A stretch of 64,000 nt of DNA. It comes from Eubacterium sp. CAG:274. Lineage in GTDB: Bacteria > Bacillota > Clostridia > Lachnospirales > CAG-274. The notes under the pieces are model-generated. The model ran no database searches and was not told the DNA's origin. It worked only from the letters and a program-made list of their open reading frames with translations. Positions within the stretch are counted from its first letter, which is position 1. The number at the start of each line of letters is the position of its first letter. The DNA lies in assembly GCA_000432155.1 (NCBI GenBank), contig FR888508.1, forward strand, positions 298,894 through 362,893. The letters run 5' to 3'. Shown here piece after piece: positions 33,894 to 42,960 of the stretch. The translations under genes and the position numbers were made by a program.

Positions 33894-35375
33894 ATGACAG
33901 AGGCAGACATAATTATAATTGGTTCAGGTATAGGTGCACTAAGTGTAGCCGGCGAACTTTGTAAAAACGGAAGAAAGGTTCTGGTAATTACTAAAGGCTT
34001 AAAGAAGTCCTGTAACTCCTCTCTTGCTCAAGGTGGTATTTCCGTTGCCCTTTCTGACAAGGACAATTACGAATGGCACTACGAAGATACTATGGCAGCT
34101 GGTTGCAACCTCAATGATTCTGACGCAGTAATGAAGTTAGTTTCTACCGCTCCTAATGTTATCAGAGAATTAATTGACACAGGTATGGAATTTGACAGAG
34201 ATAGTCAAGGCAATCTTATGTTTGGTAGAGAGGCCGCTCACAGACTTAACAGAGTAATCCACGCCGGTGGTGACAGAACTGGTCTTAGAGTTGTAGAACA
34301 GCTTATAAGAAATTTAACAACTGATGTTACTGTAATACAAAATCAAATGGCACTTGATTTAAGAGTAAAAGACGGCAAGTGCTACGGTGTTATTACAAAG
34401 GATAGTGACGGAAATCTCCACACATACCACGCTAACTATGTTGTTCTTGCTACAGGTGGTATTGGTCAGCTCTATCCATCTACTTCAAATGATGTAACAA
34501 TTACAGGTGACGGTATTGCAATGGCTTATAGAGCTGGTGCTAAATTAAAGAACCTTGAATTTGTACAGTTCCACCCTACTATGCTTACTATTGACGGTCA
34601 AGCATATGGTCTTGTTTCAGAGGCTTGTCGTGGTGCTGGTGGTATACTTGTAAATGAAAAAGGCGAAAAAATAATGGATGGTGTTCATCCTCTCAAGGAC
34701 CTTGCTCCTCGTGATGTTGTTGCCAGAGAGGTTTATGCTCACTACTTAAAGGGCGAAAAGATTTTTCTTGATATAAGTGCTGTAGACGATTTTAAGTCTA
34801 AATTTCCTACTGTAACTGAAATTTGTGAAGACAATGGTGTTGATGTAAGCAAAAACCTTATTCCTGTAGCTCCTGGTGCTCACTTCCATATGGGTGGTGT
34901 TGAGGCTACTCCAGATGGTCTTACAAACATTGACGGACTTTTTGCTGTAGGCGAAACAGCTTGTACAGGTGTTCATGGTGCTAACAGATTGGCAAGTAAT
35001 TCACTTCTTGAAGGACTTGTATTTGGTAAATTCCTTGCTGATTATATTCTCACTCATCATAGAAAAGTTGGTAACATTATTGACGATGTTCCTGAAACAA
35101 CTGTTGATAATCTTCCAACTAAAAAAGAAATTCAGCGTAAAATGATGGAATATGTGGGTATAGTTCGTCACAGTAATGAAATACATAATATTATTGACTG
35201 GTTTAAGCAGTATATGCCAGATGGCAAGGATTTTGTAAAGCTTAATCCAGAAAAAACAACAGAAGAACAGTACGAAATATACAATATGCTTACAACTGGC
35301 TATCTTGTAGCTAAATCAGCTATGGACAGACACGAAAGCATTGGTGCTCATTATATTGTAAAGGACGAAAAATAA
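33894..35375 (+). CDS. nadB: L-aspartate oxidase
   Basis: The first enzyme of de novo NAD synthesis, oxidising aspartate to iminoaspartate with FAD. The FAD motif is IIIGSGIGALSVAGEL near the N-terminus. Further blocks are SSLAQGGISVALSD, FVQFHPTML, EACRGAGGILVN and HFHMGGVEATPDG, as in NadB rather than fumarate reductase. At 493 residues it is slightly short for the family but complete in all flavoprotein motifs. It is the first gene of nadB-nadC-nadA and overlaps nadC by one base. Confidence 0.95.
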   Translation: MTEADIIIIGSGIGALSVAGELCKNGRKVLVITKGLKKSCNSSLAQGGISVALSDKDNYEWHYEDTMAAGCNLNDSDAVMKLVSTAPNVIRELIDTGMEFDRDSQGNLMFGREAAHRLNRVIHAGGDRTGLRVVEQLIRNLTTDVTVIQNQMALDLRVKDGKCYGVITKDSDGNLHTYHANYVVLATGGIGQLYPSTSNDVTITGDGIAMAYRAGAKLKNLEFVQFHPTMLTIDGQAYGLVSEACRGAGGILVNEKGEKIMDGVHPLKDLAPRDVVAREVYAHYLKGEKIFLDISAVDDFKSKFPTVTEICEDNGVDVSKNLIPVAPGAHFHMGGVEATPDGLTNIDGLFAVGETACTGVHGANRLASNSLLEGLVFGKFLADYILTHHRKVGNIIDDVPETTVDNLPTKKEIQRKMMEYVGIVRHSNEIHNIIDWFKQYMPDGKDFVKLNPEKTTEEQYEIYNMLTTGYLVAKSAMDRHESIGAHYIVKDEK

Positions 35376-36223
35376 TGAATAAAATATTAGCAAAAGAGGC
35401 TATTAAATCCTTTCTTATAGAGGATATTGGAACAGGCGATTTATCTACTGACTTAGTTTTTGACACTGAATTAAGAGCAAGTGGTAATTTTGTTGCTAAA
35501 GATGACGGTGTTGTTTGTGGTACAGAAATTATAGATATGGTTTATTCTTTCTTTTCTGATGACTACAATATTACACTTTTAAAGAAAGACGGAGAAAGTG
35601 TTAAAAAGGGAGAAATTATAGCTACTGTTGAGGCAAGAGTTGCTACAATGCTTTCAGGTGAAAGAGTTACACTTAATCTTATGCAGCTTATGTGCGGTAT
35701 TGCTACTACTACTCGTAAATATGTAGACAACCTTAATGACGACAACATAAGGGTTTGCGACACTAGAAAAACTCATCCAGGTCTTAGAGTATTTGAAAAG
35801 TATGCTGTTACTTGTGGTGGTGGTTTCAATCATCGTTTTGCACTCTATGACGGTGTAATGTTAAAGGATAATCATATTGCCTTTGCTGGAGGTATAACAA
35901 AAGCTGTTAAGCTTGTAAAAAGCAAGCTAGGACATATGGTTAAAGTTGAAGTTGAAACTGAAACAAAAGAACAAGTAATTGAGGCTGTAAATGCTGGTGC
36001 TGATGTTATTATGTTTGACAACAGAAAGCCAGATGAAATAAAAGAACTTCAAAAACTTGTACCAAATAATATAATTACAGAGGCATCTGGTGGTATTAAC
36101 TTAAACACTATCGCCTCATTTGGTGGTTGTGGTGTTAATTACATTTCTGTTGGTTCTCTTACCAACGGTGTAAAGCCACTTGATATTAGTTTTGTAAGTA
36201 CAACAGCTATAAAGCCTGAATAA
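35375..36223 (+). CDS. nadC: Nicotinate-nucleotide pyrophosphorylase (carboxylating)
   Basis: Converts quinolinate and PRPP to nicotinate mononucleotide. Conserved blocks include IEDIGTGDLSTD, SGERVTLNLMQLMCGIAT, CDTRKTHPGLR, KDNHIAFAGG and EASGGINL. The 282-residue length is normal. Its ATG overlaps the nadB stop (TAATG), with a weak AGGACG upstream, so translation is coupled. Confidence 0.96.
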   Translation: MNKILAKEAIKSFLIEDIGTGDLSTDLVFDTELRASGNFVAKDDGVVCGTEIIDMVYSFFSDDYNITLLKKDGESVKKGEIIATVEARVATMLSGERVTLNLMQLMCGIATTTRKYVDNLNDDNIRVCDTRKTHPGLRVFEKYAVTCGGGFNHRFALYDGVMLKDNHIAFAGGITKAVKLVKSKLGHMVKVEVETETKEQVIEAVNAGADVIMFDNRKPDEIKELQKLVPNNIITEASGGINLNTIASFGGCGVNYISVGSLTNGVKPLDISFVSTTAIKPE

Positions 36224-36237
36224 TAACGGAGGAAAAA

Positions 36238-37269
36238 ATGTTAAACAAAATCAAAGAAATTAAGAAAGAAATGGGTGATGATTTATTAATCCTTGCTCAC
36301 CATTATCAGAATGACCAGATTGTTTCTGTTGCTGACTATGTAGGCGACTCTCTTAAACTTGCACAGATGGCAGAAAAGAACAAAACTGCAAAATACATTG
36401 TATTCTGTGGTGTTCACTTTATGGCAGAAACTGCTGATATTTTAACTGAAGATTGGCAGAAAGTATTACTTCCAGCTCTTACAGCAGGTTGTCCAATGGC
36501 AAATATGGCAGACCTTGACCAGGCTGAAAAAGCTTGGGAACTTTTAAAGGCTGAATTTGGCGACGAGGAAACTGTTCCTGTTACATACATCAACTCAAAG
36601 GCTGAAATCAAGGCTTTCTGTGGTAGACATGGTGGTACAACTGTTACTTCTGGTAATGCCGGCAAAGTTCTTTCTTGGGCATTATCTCAGAAAAAGAGAG
36701 TTCTTTTCTTACCTGACCAGAACCTTGGTAAAAATACAGCTGTTGATTTAGGTATTCCTGAGGAACATATGGCACTTTATGACCAGTCAACAGAAAAACT
36801 TACTTACGCCTGTTCAAAAGAAGATGTTAAAATGGTACTTTGGAATGGCTATTGCCATGTTCATCATACTATTGCCCTTTCAAAAGTTGAAGAAGCCAGA
36901 AAAGCTCATCCAAATGCTAAGATTATTGTTCATCCAGAATGTACTCACGAAGTATGTAAGGCTGTTGACGGCAAGGGTTCAACTGAATTCTTAATCAATC
37001 AGGTTAAAAATGCACCTGCTGGTTCTGAATGGGTAGTTGGTACAGAGGCTAACCTTGTTTTAAGACTTGTAGAAACTAACCCAGACAAAAAAGTTTCTAT
37101 ACTTAACACAAGAAGTGTTTGTACAAATATGAACAAGACATCTGTTGAAAATCTTTTGGAAACACTTGAACAGATTAAAGAAAACAATTTTGAAAAACAG
37201 ATTACTGTAGACGACAACATTGCAAAGGATGCTGTAAAATCTCTTAATACAATGCTGTCTTTAAGCTAA
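36238..37269 (+). CDS. nadA: Quinolinate synthase
   Basis: A 4Fe-4S enzyme condensing iminoaspartate with dihydroxyacetone phosphate. The N-terminus HHYQNDQIVSVADYVGDS and the motifs VFCGVHFMAETADIL (Cys near 57), HPECTHEVC and NTRSVCTNMNKTS are typical and supply the cluster cysteines. The 343-residue length is normal. GGAGG precedes the ATG. Being oxygen-sensitive, it fits an anaerobe. Confidence 0.96.
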   Translation: MLNKIKEIKKEMGDDLLILAHHYQNDQIVSVADYVGDSLKLAQMAEKNKTAKYIVFCGVHFMAETADILTEDWQKVLLPALTAGCPMANMADLDQAEKAWELLKAEFGDEETVPVTYINSKAEIKAFCGRHGGTTVTSGNAGKVLSWALSQKKRVLFLPDQNLGKNTAVDLGIPEEHMALYDQSTEKLTYACSKEDVKMVLWNGYCHVHHTIALSKVEEARKAHPNAKIIVHPECTHEVCKAVDGKGSTEFLINQVKNAPAGSEWVVGTEANLVLRLVETNPDKKVSILNTRSVCTNMNKTSVENLLETLEQIKENNFEKQITVDDNIAKDAVKSLNTMLSLS

Positions 37270-37295
37270 AAATAAGCTAAAAGGAGTAGATTTAT

Positions 37296-38102
37296 ATGAA
37301 ATTAGGTTTTATAGGTGCCGGTAATATGGCAGGAGCAATTATTAAAGGTTTTGTTAACAAAAATTGTGTAAATTCTTCTGATATTTACTTTATCAGACAG
37401 AATAAGGAAAAACAGGCTCAACAAGCTAGTGAAATTGGTATAAATGGCTGTAATGACTATGAAAGTCTTATTGAAAACAGCGATATACTTTTCCTTGGTG
37501 TTAAGCCAGTTGTTTTCCCTACTTTATTACCACAGATTGCAAAATCAGTTAAAAAGAAAAATCCTCTTGTAGTTTCTATGGCTGCTGGTCTTACAACTGA
37601 CAGCATTAAGGAAATGCTTGGCTATGACGCAAAAATAATAAGAATTATGCCAAATGTTAATGCTGCTATTGCTATGTCAACTACAGCTGTTTGCAAAAAT
37701 GAATTTGCATCTGATGAGGATTTAGCAACTATTAAAAACCTCTTTTCATCTATAGGACTTACTACAGAAGTGCCTGAAAACCAGTTTGCAATATTTACTG
37801 CTATTGCCGGTTGTTCTCCTGCTTATGTTTATATGTTTATAGACGGTCTTGCTAGAGGTGCTCAAAAAATGGGTATGAATAAACAGAAAGCTCTTGAAAT
37901 TGCAGCATCTGCTGTAATTGGTTCGGCCTCTATGTACGCTCAGTCTAATGAACACCCACAGGAGCTTGTGGATAAAGTTTGTTCTCCTGGTGGTACAACT
38001 ATTGAGGGTGTTACAACTCTTGAAGAATATAAATTTACTGCTGGTGTTGTAAAGGCAGTTGAAAACTCTATTTTGAAAGATAGAGAATTAAGCAAAAAAT
38101 AA
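37296..38102 (+). CDS. proC: Pyrroline-5-carboxylate reductase
   Basis: The last step of proline synthesis, NAD(P)H-dependent. The start carries the nucleotide motif GFIGAGNMAGAII, and the C-terminal half has the family blocks AIAGCSPAYVYMFIDGL and SPGGTTIEGVTTLEE. The 268-residue length is normal. It follows nadA by 26 bases with AAGGAG and precedes a strong terminator, so it seems part of the NAD operon. That pairing may reflect shared redox demand or chance. Confidence 0.94.
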   Translation: MKLGFIGAGNMAGAIIKGFVNKNCVNSSDIYFIRQNKEKQAQQASEIGINGCNDYESLIENSDILFLGVKPVVFPTLLPQIAKSVKKKNPLVVSMAAGLTTDSIKEMLGYDAKIIRIMPNVNAAIAMSTTAVCKNEFASDEDLATIKNLFSSIGLTTEVPENQFAIFTAIAGCSPAYVYMFIDGLARGAQKMGMNKQKALEIAASAVIGSASMYAQSNEHPQELVDKVCSPGGTTIEGVTTLEEYKFTAGVVKAVENSILKDRELSKK

Positions 38103-38116
38103 TTCTACTTAATATA

Positions 38117-38162
38117 AAAATATCCCTGTAACTCATTTCTTAATTTGTTACAGGGATATTTT
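38117..38162 (+). terminator. Terminator after proC
   Basis: A sixteen-pair stem (AAAATATCCCTGTAAC with its complement), a 14-base loop, then T-rich sequence. Confidence 0.85.
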
Positions 38163-38212
38163 CGTTTCAACTTTTTTAATCTACAGCTTGTAATATAAGC
38201 CATTAAAAAGAT

Positions 38213-38244
38213 ATGGGTACTACCTTAGTAATACCCATTTTTTT
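38213..38244. terminator. Second hairpin terminator between convergent genes
   Basis: ATGGGTA pairs with TACCCAT around a 12-base loop, followed by seven T on the plus strand and a shorter T-run on the minus strand after the RseC-like gene. Confidence 0.65.
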
Positions 38245-38252
38245 AAATAATA

Positions 38253-38672
38253 TTATTCTACAACTTTTATTGCCTTTGGAACATAGTTTCCATTCTTAAA
38301 TCTTTTTTCTTGAGTTCTTATAATTAAATAAGTTAATACTACTAACACAATTCCAAGGCCAAAACCTGCGAACTCGCCACCACTTTTTCCTAATGCCTCA
38401 AATCCATAGTAGCCAGCTAAAATACCTATAATGAACATAGCACAAGGAATACCGTACATAATGCAGGTAGCTTTCATAAAATCAGCAGTTTCAAGCATAA
38501 CTTCTACTCTATCTCCAACCTTTGCATTACAAAGGTTGACAGCTTTCAAAAGCATATCCTGTTCCTTTAAACCAGCAGAACAAGCTCTACACTTAGCACA
38601 AGCCTCTTTTCTTGTCATTCTTACAACAAGTTTATTTTTTTCTGTACCAATAACTTTACCAATTTCAGCCAT
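38253..38672 (-). CDS. RseC/SoxR-reducing family membrane protein
   Basis: A 139-residue protein of the RseC family. The N-terminus (AEIGKVIGTEKNKLVVRMTRKEACAKCRACSAGL) has a Cys cluster, CAKCRAC, and two membrane helices follow (about 70-92 and 97-120). Relatives act with Rnf-type electron transport or sigma-E control; the role here is unknown. The ATG at 38672 sits behind AAAGGTG; an in-frame GTG nine bases upstream overlaps that site. It is five bases downstream of another membrane protein gene. Confidence 0.8.
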   Translation of the reverse strand: MAEIGKVIGTEKNKLVVRMTRKEACAKCRACSAGLKEQDMLLKAVNLCNAKVGDRVEVMLETADFMKATCIMYGIPCAMFIIGILAGYYGFEALGKSGGEFAGFGLGIVLVVLTYLIIRTQEKRFKNGNYVPKAIKVVE

Positions 38673-38677
38673 AGTTA

Positions 38678-39298
38678 TCACCTTTCATTTTTTAATGCCT
38701 TAAAAATAACGCTTATTCCCACTCCAATAAGTACAACTGCTGATATTATATTTACTGTACTATCCATAGGAATAGCATTTTTAAAAGCATATATACACAT
38801 TAAAACGCCAAAATACAATCCCCATCTATTTCCATAGTCAAAAGAAAATACATAGTCAATAACAAAAGCAAGACCTATTACCAAAGGCATAATCTCTACT
38901 GGTTCAATATTAATTATAGGCTTTAACACAATTCCAACACCTATACAAGTCAGTATTGAACCTATCATAAGCTGATACCTTTTTCTATTCTCAATGTAGA
39001 GAACATCTAATGAAAGTCCCGGTGCTAAAAAGAACATAGCTGCCACAAGATTTCCAAAATAAGCATTATTTATATAAAAACCACTAATAGCACCCCAGTA
39101 GAATAAATACATACCTATCGCCAATGCCCAAACCCTTTTCCTGTCAAAATAGTACACAATACACACAAAGCCTATCATCATACATATTATTGACCCAAAA
39201 GGTAATGTAAAATAATCTCTAATTACAAAAAGTAATCCACAGGCAATAAGGCACAAGCCTATTATAATGCCCATTAATTTATCTAACTTGTTATCCAT
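38678..39298 (-). CDS. Seven- to eight-helix membrane protein of unknown function
   Basis: A 206-residue protein, nearly all membrane helices separated by short loops; I count about eight. I do not recognise the family firmly, though LiaF-type N-terminal membrane domains look alike. The ATG at 39298 lies eight bases after AGGAG; two earlier in-frame starts overlap that site. It sits between rnc and the RseC-like gene on the same strand and is probably cotranscribed with the latter. Confidence 0.7.
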   Translation of the reverse strand: MDNKLDKLMGIIIGLCLIACGLLFVIRDYFTLPFGSIICMMIGFVCIVYYFDRKRVWALAIGMYLFYWGAISGFYINNAYFGNLVAAMFFLAPGLSLDVLYIENRKRYQLMIGSILTCIGVGIVLKPIINIEPVEIMPLVIGLAFVIDYVFSFDYGNRWGLYFGVLMCIYAFKNAIPMDSTVNIISAVVLIGVGISVIFKALKNER

Positions 39299-39361
39299 TT
39301 TCATCACTCCTACTATAAATATACTGAAAAATAGTAAAAAAGTCTGAAAATTTCAATTCTT

Positions 39362-40018
39362 TTACTTAGAAAGTGCCTTTATAGCTGACATAGCTGCAAC
39401 CTGTTCAGCCTCTTTTTTGCTGTGACCCTCTCCTGTACCAAGTACCTTACCTCTATGAGAAACTTCAGCTGTAAATAATCTATTGTGAGCTGGACCACTT
39501 TCTCTGATAATCTTATATTCTACAGGTGCTTGACTATGCTTCTGTAAAATCTCCTGTAAACAAGTCTTTGTATCTAAAATTCTAACAGTAGTTGTTACTG
39601 CCTTAATTTCTGGAATAAGCATATCAAGTATAAACTTCTGTGCTGGTTCAATACCACCGTCAAGGTATATAGCACCAATAACAGCCTCCATAGCATCGGC
39701 GATGATAGAACTTCTATCACGACCACCAGTATTTTCTTCGCCTCTACCAAGTCTAAGACTTTCGTTTAACTTAATTTCTCTACCCTTTTTAGCAAGCATA
39801 GTTTCACATACAACACTTGCTCTTAATTTAGTAAGTCTACCTTCTGGCCAATTTGGATACTTCTTATAAATATAAGCACCAACAACAAAGCCTAATATAG
39901 CATCGCCCAAAAACTCAAGGCGTTCATTACAAATAACCTTATGTTCATTTGCATAAGAGCTATGAGTAAAAGCTGTATTAATTAAATTTTCATCTTTAAA
40001 CTGATAATCTAAAATCAT
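39362..40018 (-). CDS. rnc: Ribonuclease III
   Basis: A double-strand-specific endonuclease for rRNA and mRNA processing. The signature NERLEFLGDAILG is near residues 31-43, the second acidic site is in DAMEAVIGAIYLDGG, and the dsRNA-binding domain is at about 148-216 (GPAHNRLFTAEV, KKEAEQVAAMSAIKAL). At 218 residues it lacks only the short N-terminal extension of some homologues. GGAGG is upstream of the ATG. The order plsX-acpP-rnc is conserved in Firmicutes, but smc and ftsY do not follow here. Confidence 0.95.
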   Translation of the reverse strand: MILDYQFKDENLINTAFTHSSYANEHKVICNERLEFLGDAILGFVVGAYIYKKYPNWPEGRLTKLRASVVCETMLAKKGREIKLNESLRLGRGEENTGGRDRSSIIADAMEAVIGAIYLDGGIEPAQKFILDMLIPEIKAVTTTVRILDTKTCLQEILQKHSQAPVEYKIIRESGPAHNRLFTAEVSHRGKVLGTGEGHSKKEAEQVAAMSAIKALSK

Positions 40019-40125
40019 ACATCCTCCATCTCAGTAAATATAGTAACTTTACAACCCTTACTGTTATCAAGCTACTATATTCACCGATAAAACATATTTC
40101 AACAAAATATCACATAATTCCATAC

Positions 40126-40156
40126 AAAAAGTAGGCTGTGACTTACCGTCACAGCC
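40126..40156 (-). terminator. Terminator of acpP
   Basis: On the minus strand a perfect nine-pair GC-rich stem (GGCTGTGAC with GTCACAGCC) and a five-base loop, then TACTTTTTG. Confidence 0.85.
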
Positions 40157-40183
40157 AAGCAGTTATTAACAAATTACTAAAAA

Positions 40184-40414
40184 TTAGTTGTTTGTTGCGT
40201 TCTTAACATATTCTACTGCGTCACCAACAGTCTTGATGTTTTCAGCATCATCGTTAGCAAATTCCATATCGAAAGCATCTTCTAATTCTGTGATAATCTG
40301 GAAAAGGTCTAAAGAGTCAGCACCTAAATCTTCAAAAGTTGTTTCCATAGCGATTTCGTCTTCAGAAACGCCTAACTGTTCTGCAATAATTTCTTTAATC
40401 TTATCGAATTCCAT
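40184..40414 (-). CDS. acpP: Acyl carrier protein
   Basis: A 76-residue acidic carrier for fatty acid synthesis. The phosphopantetheine site is DLGADSLD, with the Ser near residue 36. The ATG at 40414 follows AGGAGG; an in-frame start ten codons upstream would precede that site and is rejected. It has its own promoter and terminator, suggesting expression independent of plsX and rnc. Confidence 0.97.
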   Translation of the reverse strand: MEFDKIKEIIAEQLGVSEDEIAMETTFEDLGADSLDLFQIITELEDAFDMEFANDDAENIKTVGDAVEYVKNATNN

Positions 40415-40448
40415 TAAAATTTCCTCCTTTAATAATATTATCATTAAT

Positions 40449-40477
40449 ACTATACTAGATATTGAATAATTTTACAA
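40449..40477 (-). promoter_or_regulatory. Promoter of acpP
   Basis: On the minus strand TTGTAA, 17 bases, TATAGT, 35 bases upstream of the start. Confidence 0.55.
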
Positions 40478-40563
40478 GTACATTTTTGTATTTTAATAAA
40501 TTTTTTTATTTATTCTAATAATAATACTCTGTTTTTCCTTTAAAAATCAGTATTTTATAAGAT

Positions 40564-41568
40564 TTATTCTTCTGTTTTAGGACTAATTTTTTCCGCAATT
40601 TTAGATACTATATCTCCATCAATAAACTTTTCACATTGGAAAATAGCACCAGCAACAGCTCTGTAATCTGAACTACCATGAGCCTTTACAACAAGACCTT
40701 TTAAGCCAAGGAAAGGTGCACCGCCAACAGTATCGTAGTCAAAATATTTCTTTATTCTCTTAAATGCACCTGAAGCTAAAACAGCACCTAATTTAGACAT
40801 AACTGTAGCCAAAATTTCTTTCTTGATAATACGGAGAATACTCTTACCAAAGCCCTCCATAACCTTTAAAATTACATTACCAACAAAGGCATCACATACA
40901 ACAACATCAGCATCACCAAGGCTTATATCTCTTGCCTCAGTATTGCCAATAAAATTAATATCCTTTGTTTCTTTTAAAAGACCATAAGCCTCTTTTACAA
41001 CAGCGTTACCCTTAGACTCCTCAACACCTATATTTACAAGTCCAACCTTTGGTTCTTTTACACCCATTACATTTTCATAATAAATAGAACCCATTAAAGC
41101 AAACTGTGGGAAGTAAGAAGGCTTAGCATCTACATTTGCACCGGCATCAATTAAAAGAGTATGACCTTTTTCTGTAGGTAAAAGTGTACCTAAAGCAGGT
41201 CTTTCTACCCCCTTAATTCTACCAACAATAACAGTTGCACCTGTAAGCAAAGCACCTGTATTACCGGCAGACACAAAAGCCTGTGCCTCCCCTTTTTTTA
41301 CCATATTAAGACCTACAACCATTGATGAATCTTTCTTCTGTTTTATAGCAACAGTAGGTACTTCACAAGTTTCAATAACTTCTGTAGCATTTACAACAGT
41401 TATTTTAGACTTATCATAGTTATATTTTGACAACTCTTCATTTACAATTTCTTCTTTCCCTACAAGTGCCAAATTGTACTTAACACTTTTACTAGCTTCA
41501 ACAGCACCCTTTACTATTTCTGCTGGTGCATTATCTCCACCCATAGCATCTATTGCAATTACTTTCAT
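40564..41568 (-). CDS. plsX: Phosphate acyltransferase PlsX
   Basis: Makes acyl-phosphate from acyl-ACP at the start of phospholipid synthesis. Typical blocks are VIAIDAMGGDNAPAEIVKGA at the start, SAGNTGALL, LIDAGANVD, NIGVEESKGN and the C-terminal FLGLKGLVVKAHGSSD. The 334-residue length is normal. The upstream GH3 gene ends in TAG fused to the AGGAGG of this gene. In most Firmicutes rpmF precedes plsX; here a GH3 lipoprotein gene takes that place. Confidence 0.96.
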   Translation of the reverse strand: MKVIAIDAMGGDNAPAEIVKGAVEASKSVKYNLALVGKEEIVNEELSKYNYDKSKITVVNATEVIETCEVPTVAIKQKKDSSMVVGLNMVKKGEAQAFVSAGNTGALLTGATVIVGRIKGVERPALGTLLPTEKGHTLLIDAGANVDAKPSYFPQFALMGSIYYENVMGVKEPKVGLVNIGVEESKGNAVVKEAYGLLKETKDINFIGNTEARDISLGDADVVVCDAFVGNVILKVMEGFGKSILRIIKKEILATVMSKLGAVLASGAFKRIKKYFDYDTVGGAPFLGLKGLVVKAHGSSDYRAVAGAIFQCEKFIDGDIVSKIAEKISPKTEE

Positions 41569-41577
41569 AAAAACCTC

Positions 41578-42747
41578 CTATTTTATAATTCCTCTTTGGA
41601 TTTTTGCTTTTATTATTCTTGAAACGGCATCATCAAGTCTTTCCTGTGATATTTTGCCATTTTTAACAGCCTCTAAAACAGCATTGTATGCTTCATCTAA
41701 ATTTTCTGGCATAAGCACCATATCAATACCAGCCTCAACAGCCTTTACACAAGCATCTCCTGTTCCATAATTTTCTGTAATAGCACCCATTGACATAGAA
41801 TCGGAAAATACTACACCTTTAAAATTAAGTTCTGTTTTAAGCATATCTGTCACTACTTTTTTAGACAATGTTGCTGTAATATTATCCCCTGTAACATTAG
41901 GTAATGACATATGTGCAACCATTACACAATCTGCTCCGTTTTCTATAGCAGTTTTAAAAGGCACAATTTCACATTTTTTCAATTCTTCTTCTGTTCTGTT
42001 ACTTAATGAAAAACCTTGATGTGAATTACCTATACTGCCACCGTGTCCCGGAAAATGCTTTAATACAGTACTGATATTTTCAGATTGTAAGCCTTTTACA
42101 ACCTCTGTTGCCATTTTTCCTACAACTTCTGGGTCATTACCAAAAGACCTGTCCCCAATTTCTGTATTATTTGAGTCTGTAAGTACATCAGTATCTGGTG
42201 CAAAATCTAAATTAAAGCCTAGATTTTTAATATATTTACCTATTGTTGTACCTATTTCATTAGCTCTTTCATAGTTTTGACTTTTTCCAACCTGTGCCAT
42301 AGGCTCTATTTTTTCCACACCCATAGCTGAATTTTTACCAATTCTGGCAACTCTGCCACCTTCCTCATCAACACCCACAAAAGGCTGAATTTTAGAAGAT
42401 TTTTTTAAACCATTTATAAGTTCTTGAGTTTGTGTTGGATTTTCTATGTTAGATGCAAAAAGTATATATCCACCTAGATTATACTTCTCTATTTCCTTTT
42501 CAATATTTTCAGTAAATACAGTTGTACTTCCACCGTCTTTATCTACAGCCTCTGGTGCAACCATAAAAATTTGACCTACTTTTTCCTCCAAAGTCATATT
42601 GTTTACTATTTTTTCAACCTTTTCGTCTACAGTAGGTTCTTTATTTTCAACAGTATCCGACTTGCTATTTTCTTTACTAACTCCACAACCTGTGCAAAAC
42701 AACATAATAGAAAGTAAAACAGAAAATAGTCTTATAAATGTTTTCAT
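41578..42747 (-). CDS. GH3 (NagZ-like) lipoprotein
   Basis: A 389-residue lipoprotein with lipobox LFCTGC (Cys21) and a single family 3 glycoside hydrolase barrel, like the beta-N-acetylhexosaminidase NagZ that trims muropeptides outside the Gram-positive cell. Visible: VDEEGGRVAR (about 126-135), KHFPGHG (230-236) and the nucleophile region FSDSMSMGAI (Asp316). The catalytic dyad loop of NagZ is normally Asp-Ser-His; here it reads N241-S242-H243. That change could lower or alter activity. It starts behind AAAGGCG and is coupled to plsX downstream. Confidence 0.82.
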   Translation of the reverse strand: MKTFIRLFSVLLSIMLFCTGCGVSKENSKSDTVENKEPTVDEKVEKIVNNMTLEEKVGQIFMVAPEAVDKDGGSTTVFTENIEKEIEKYNLGGYILFASNIENPTQTQELINGLKKSSKIQPFVGVDEEGGRVARIGKNSAMGVEKIEPMAQVGKSQNYERANEIGTTIGKYIKNLGFNLDFAPDTDVLTDSNNTEIGDRSFGNDPEVVGKMATEVVKGLQSENISTVLKHFPGHGGSIGNSHQGFSLSNRTEEELKKCEIVPFKTAIENGADCVMVAHMSLPNVTGDNITATLSKKVVTDMLKTELNFKGVVFSDSMSMGAITENYGTGDACVKAVEAGIDMVLMPENLDEAYNAVLEAVKNGKISQERLDDAVSRIIKAKIQRGIIK

Positions 42748-42920
42748 ACTTTCGCCTTTTCTCTATTGCAAAATTATTTCATCAAGTTATATTTTAACAC
42801 TTCATAGATAAAATTACAAATATTATTCACACAAAGTAAAAATTATCATACTATAAAGTATAACTTATCTCCCGATAGGTTTTACAACGGCAAAACAATC
42901 CCTCTCTGCCGTAAAAAAAC

Positions 42921-42956
42921 AACACCAGCCGATTTCGTAGCAGTCGACTGGTGTTT
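42921..42956 (-). terminator. Terminator of the glycosyltransferase unit
   Basis: On the minus strand AACACCAGTCGA pairs with TCGGCTGGTGTT (one wobble) around an 11-base loop, then GTTTTTTTAC. Confidence 0.8.
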
Positions 42957-42960
42957 GTTT

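Noticed and set aside
40445..40480. FapR-like operator upstream of acpP
   Set aside because: The sequence around TTAATACTATACTAG only loosely resembles the FapR palindrome and has the wrong length; it is explained by the promoter.
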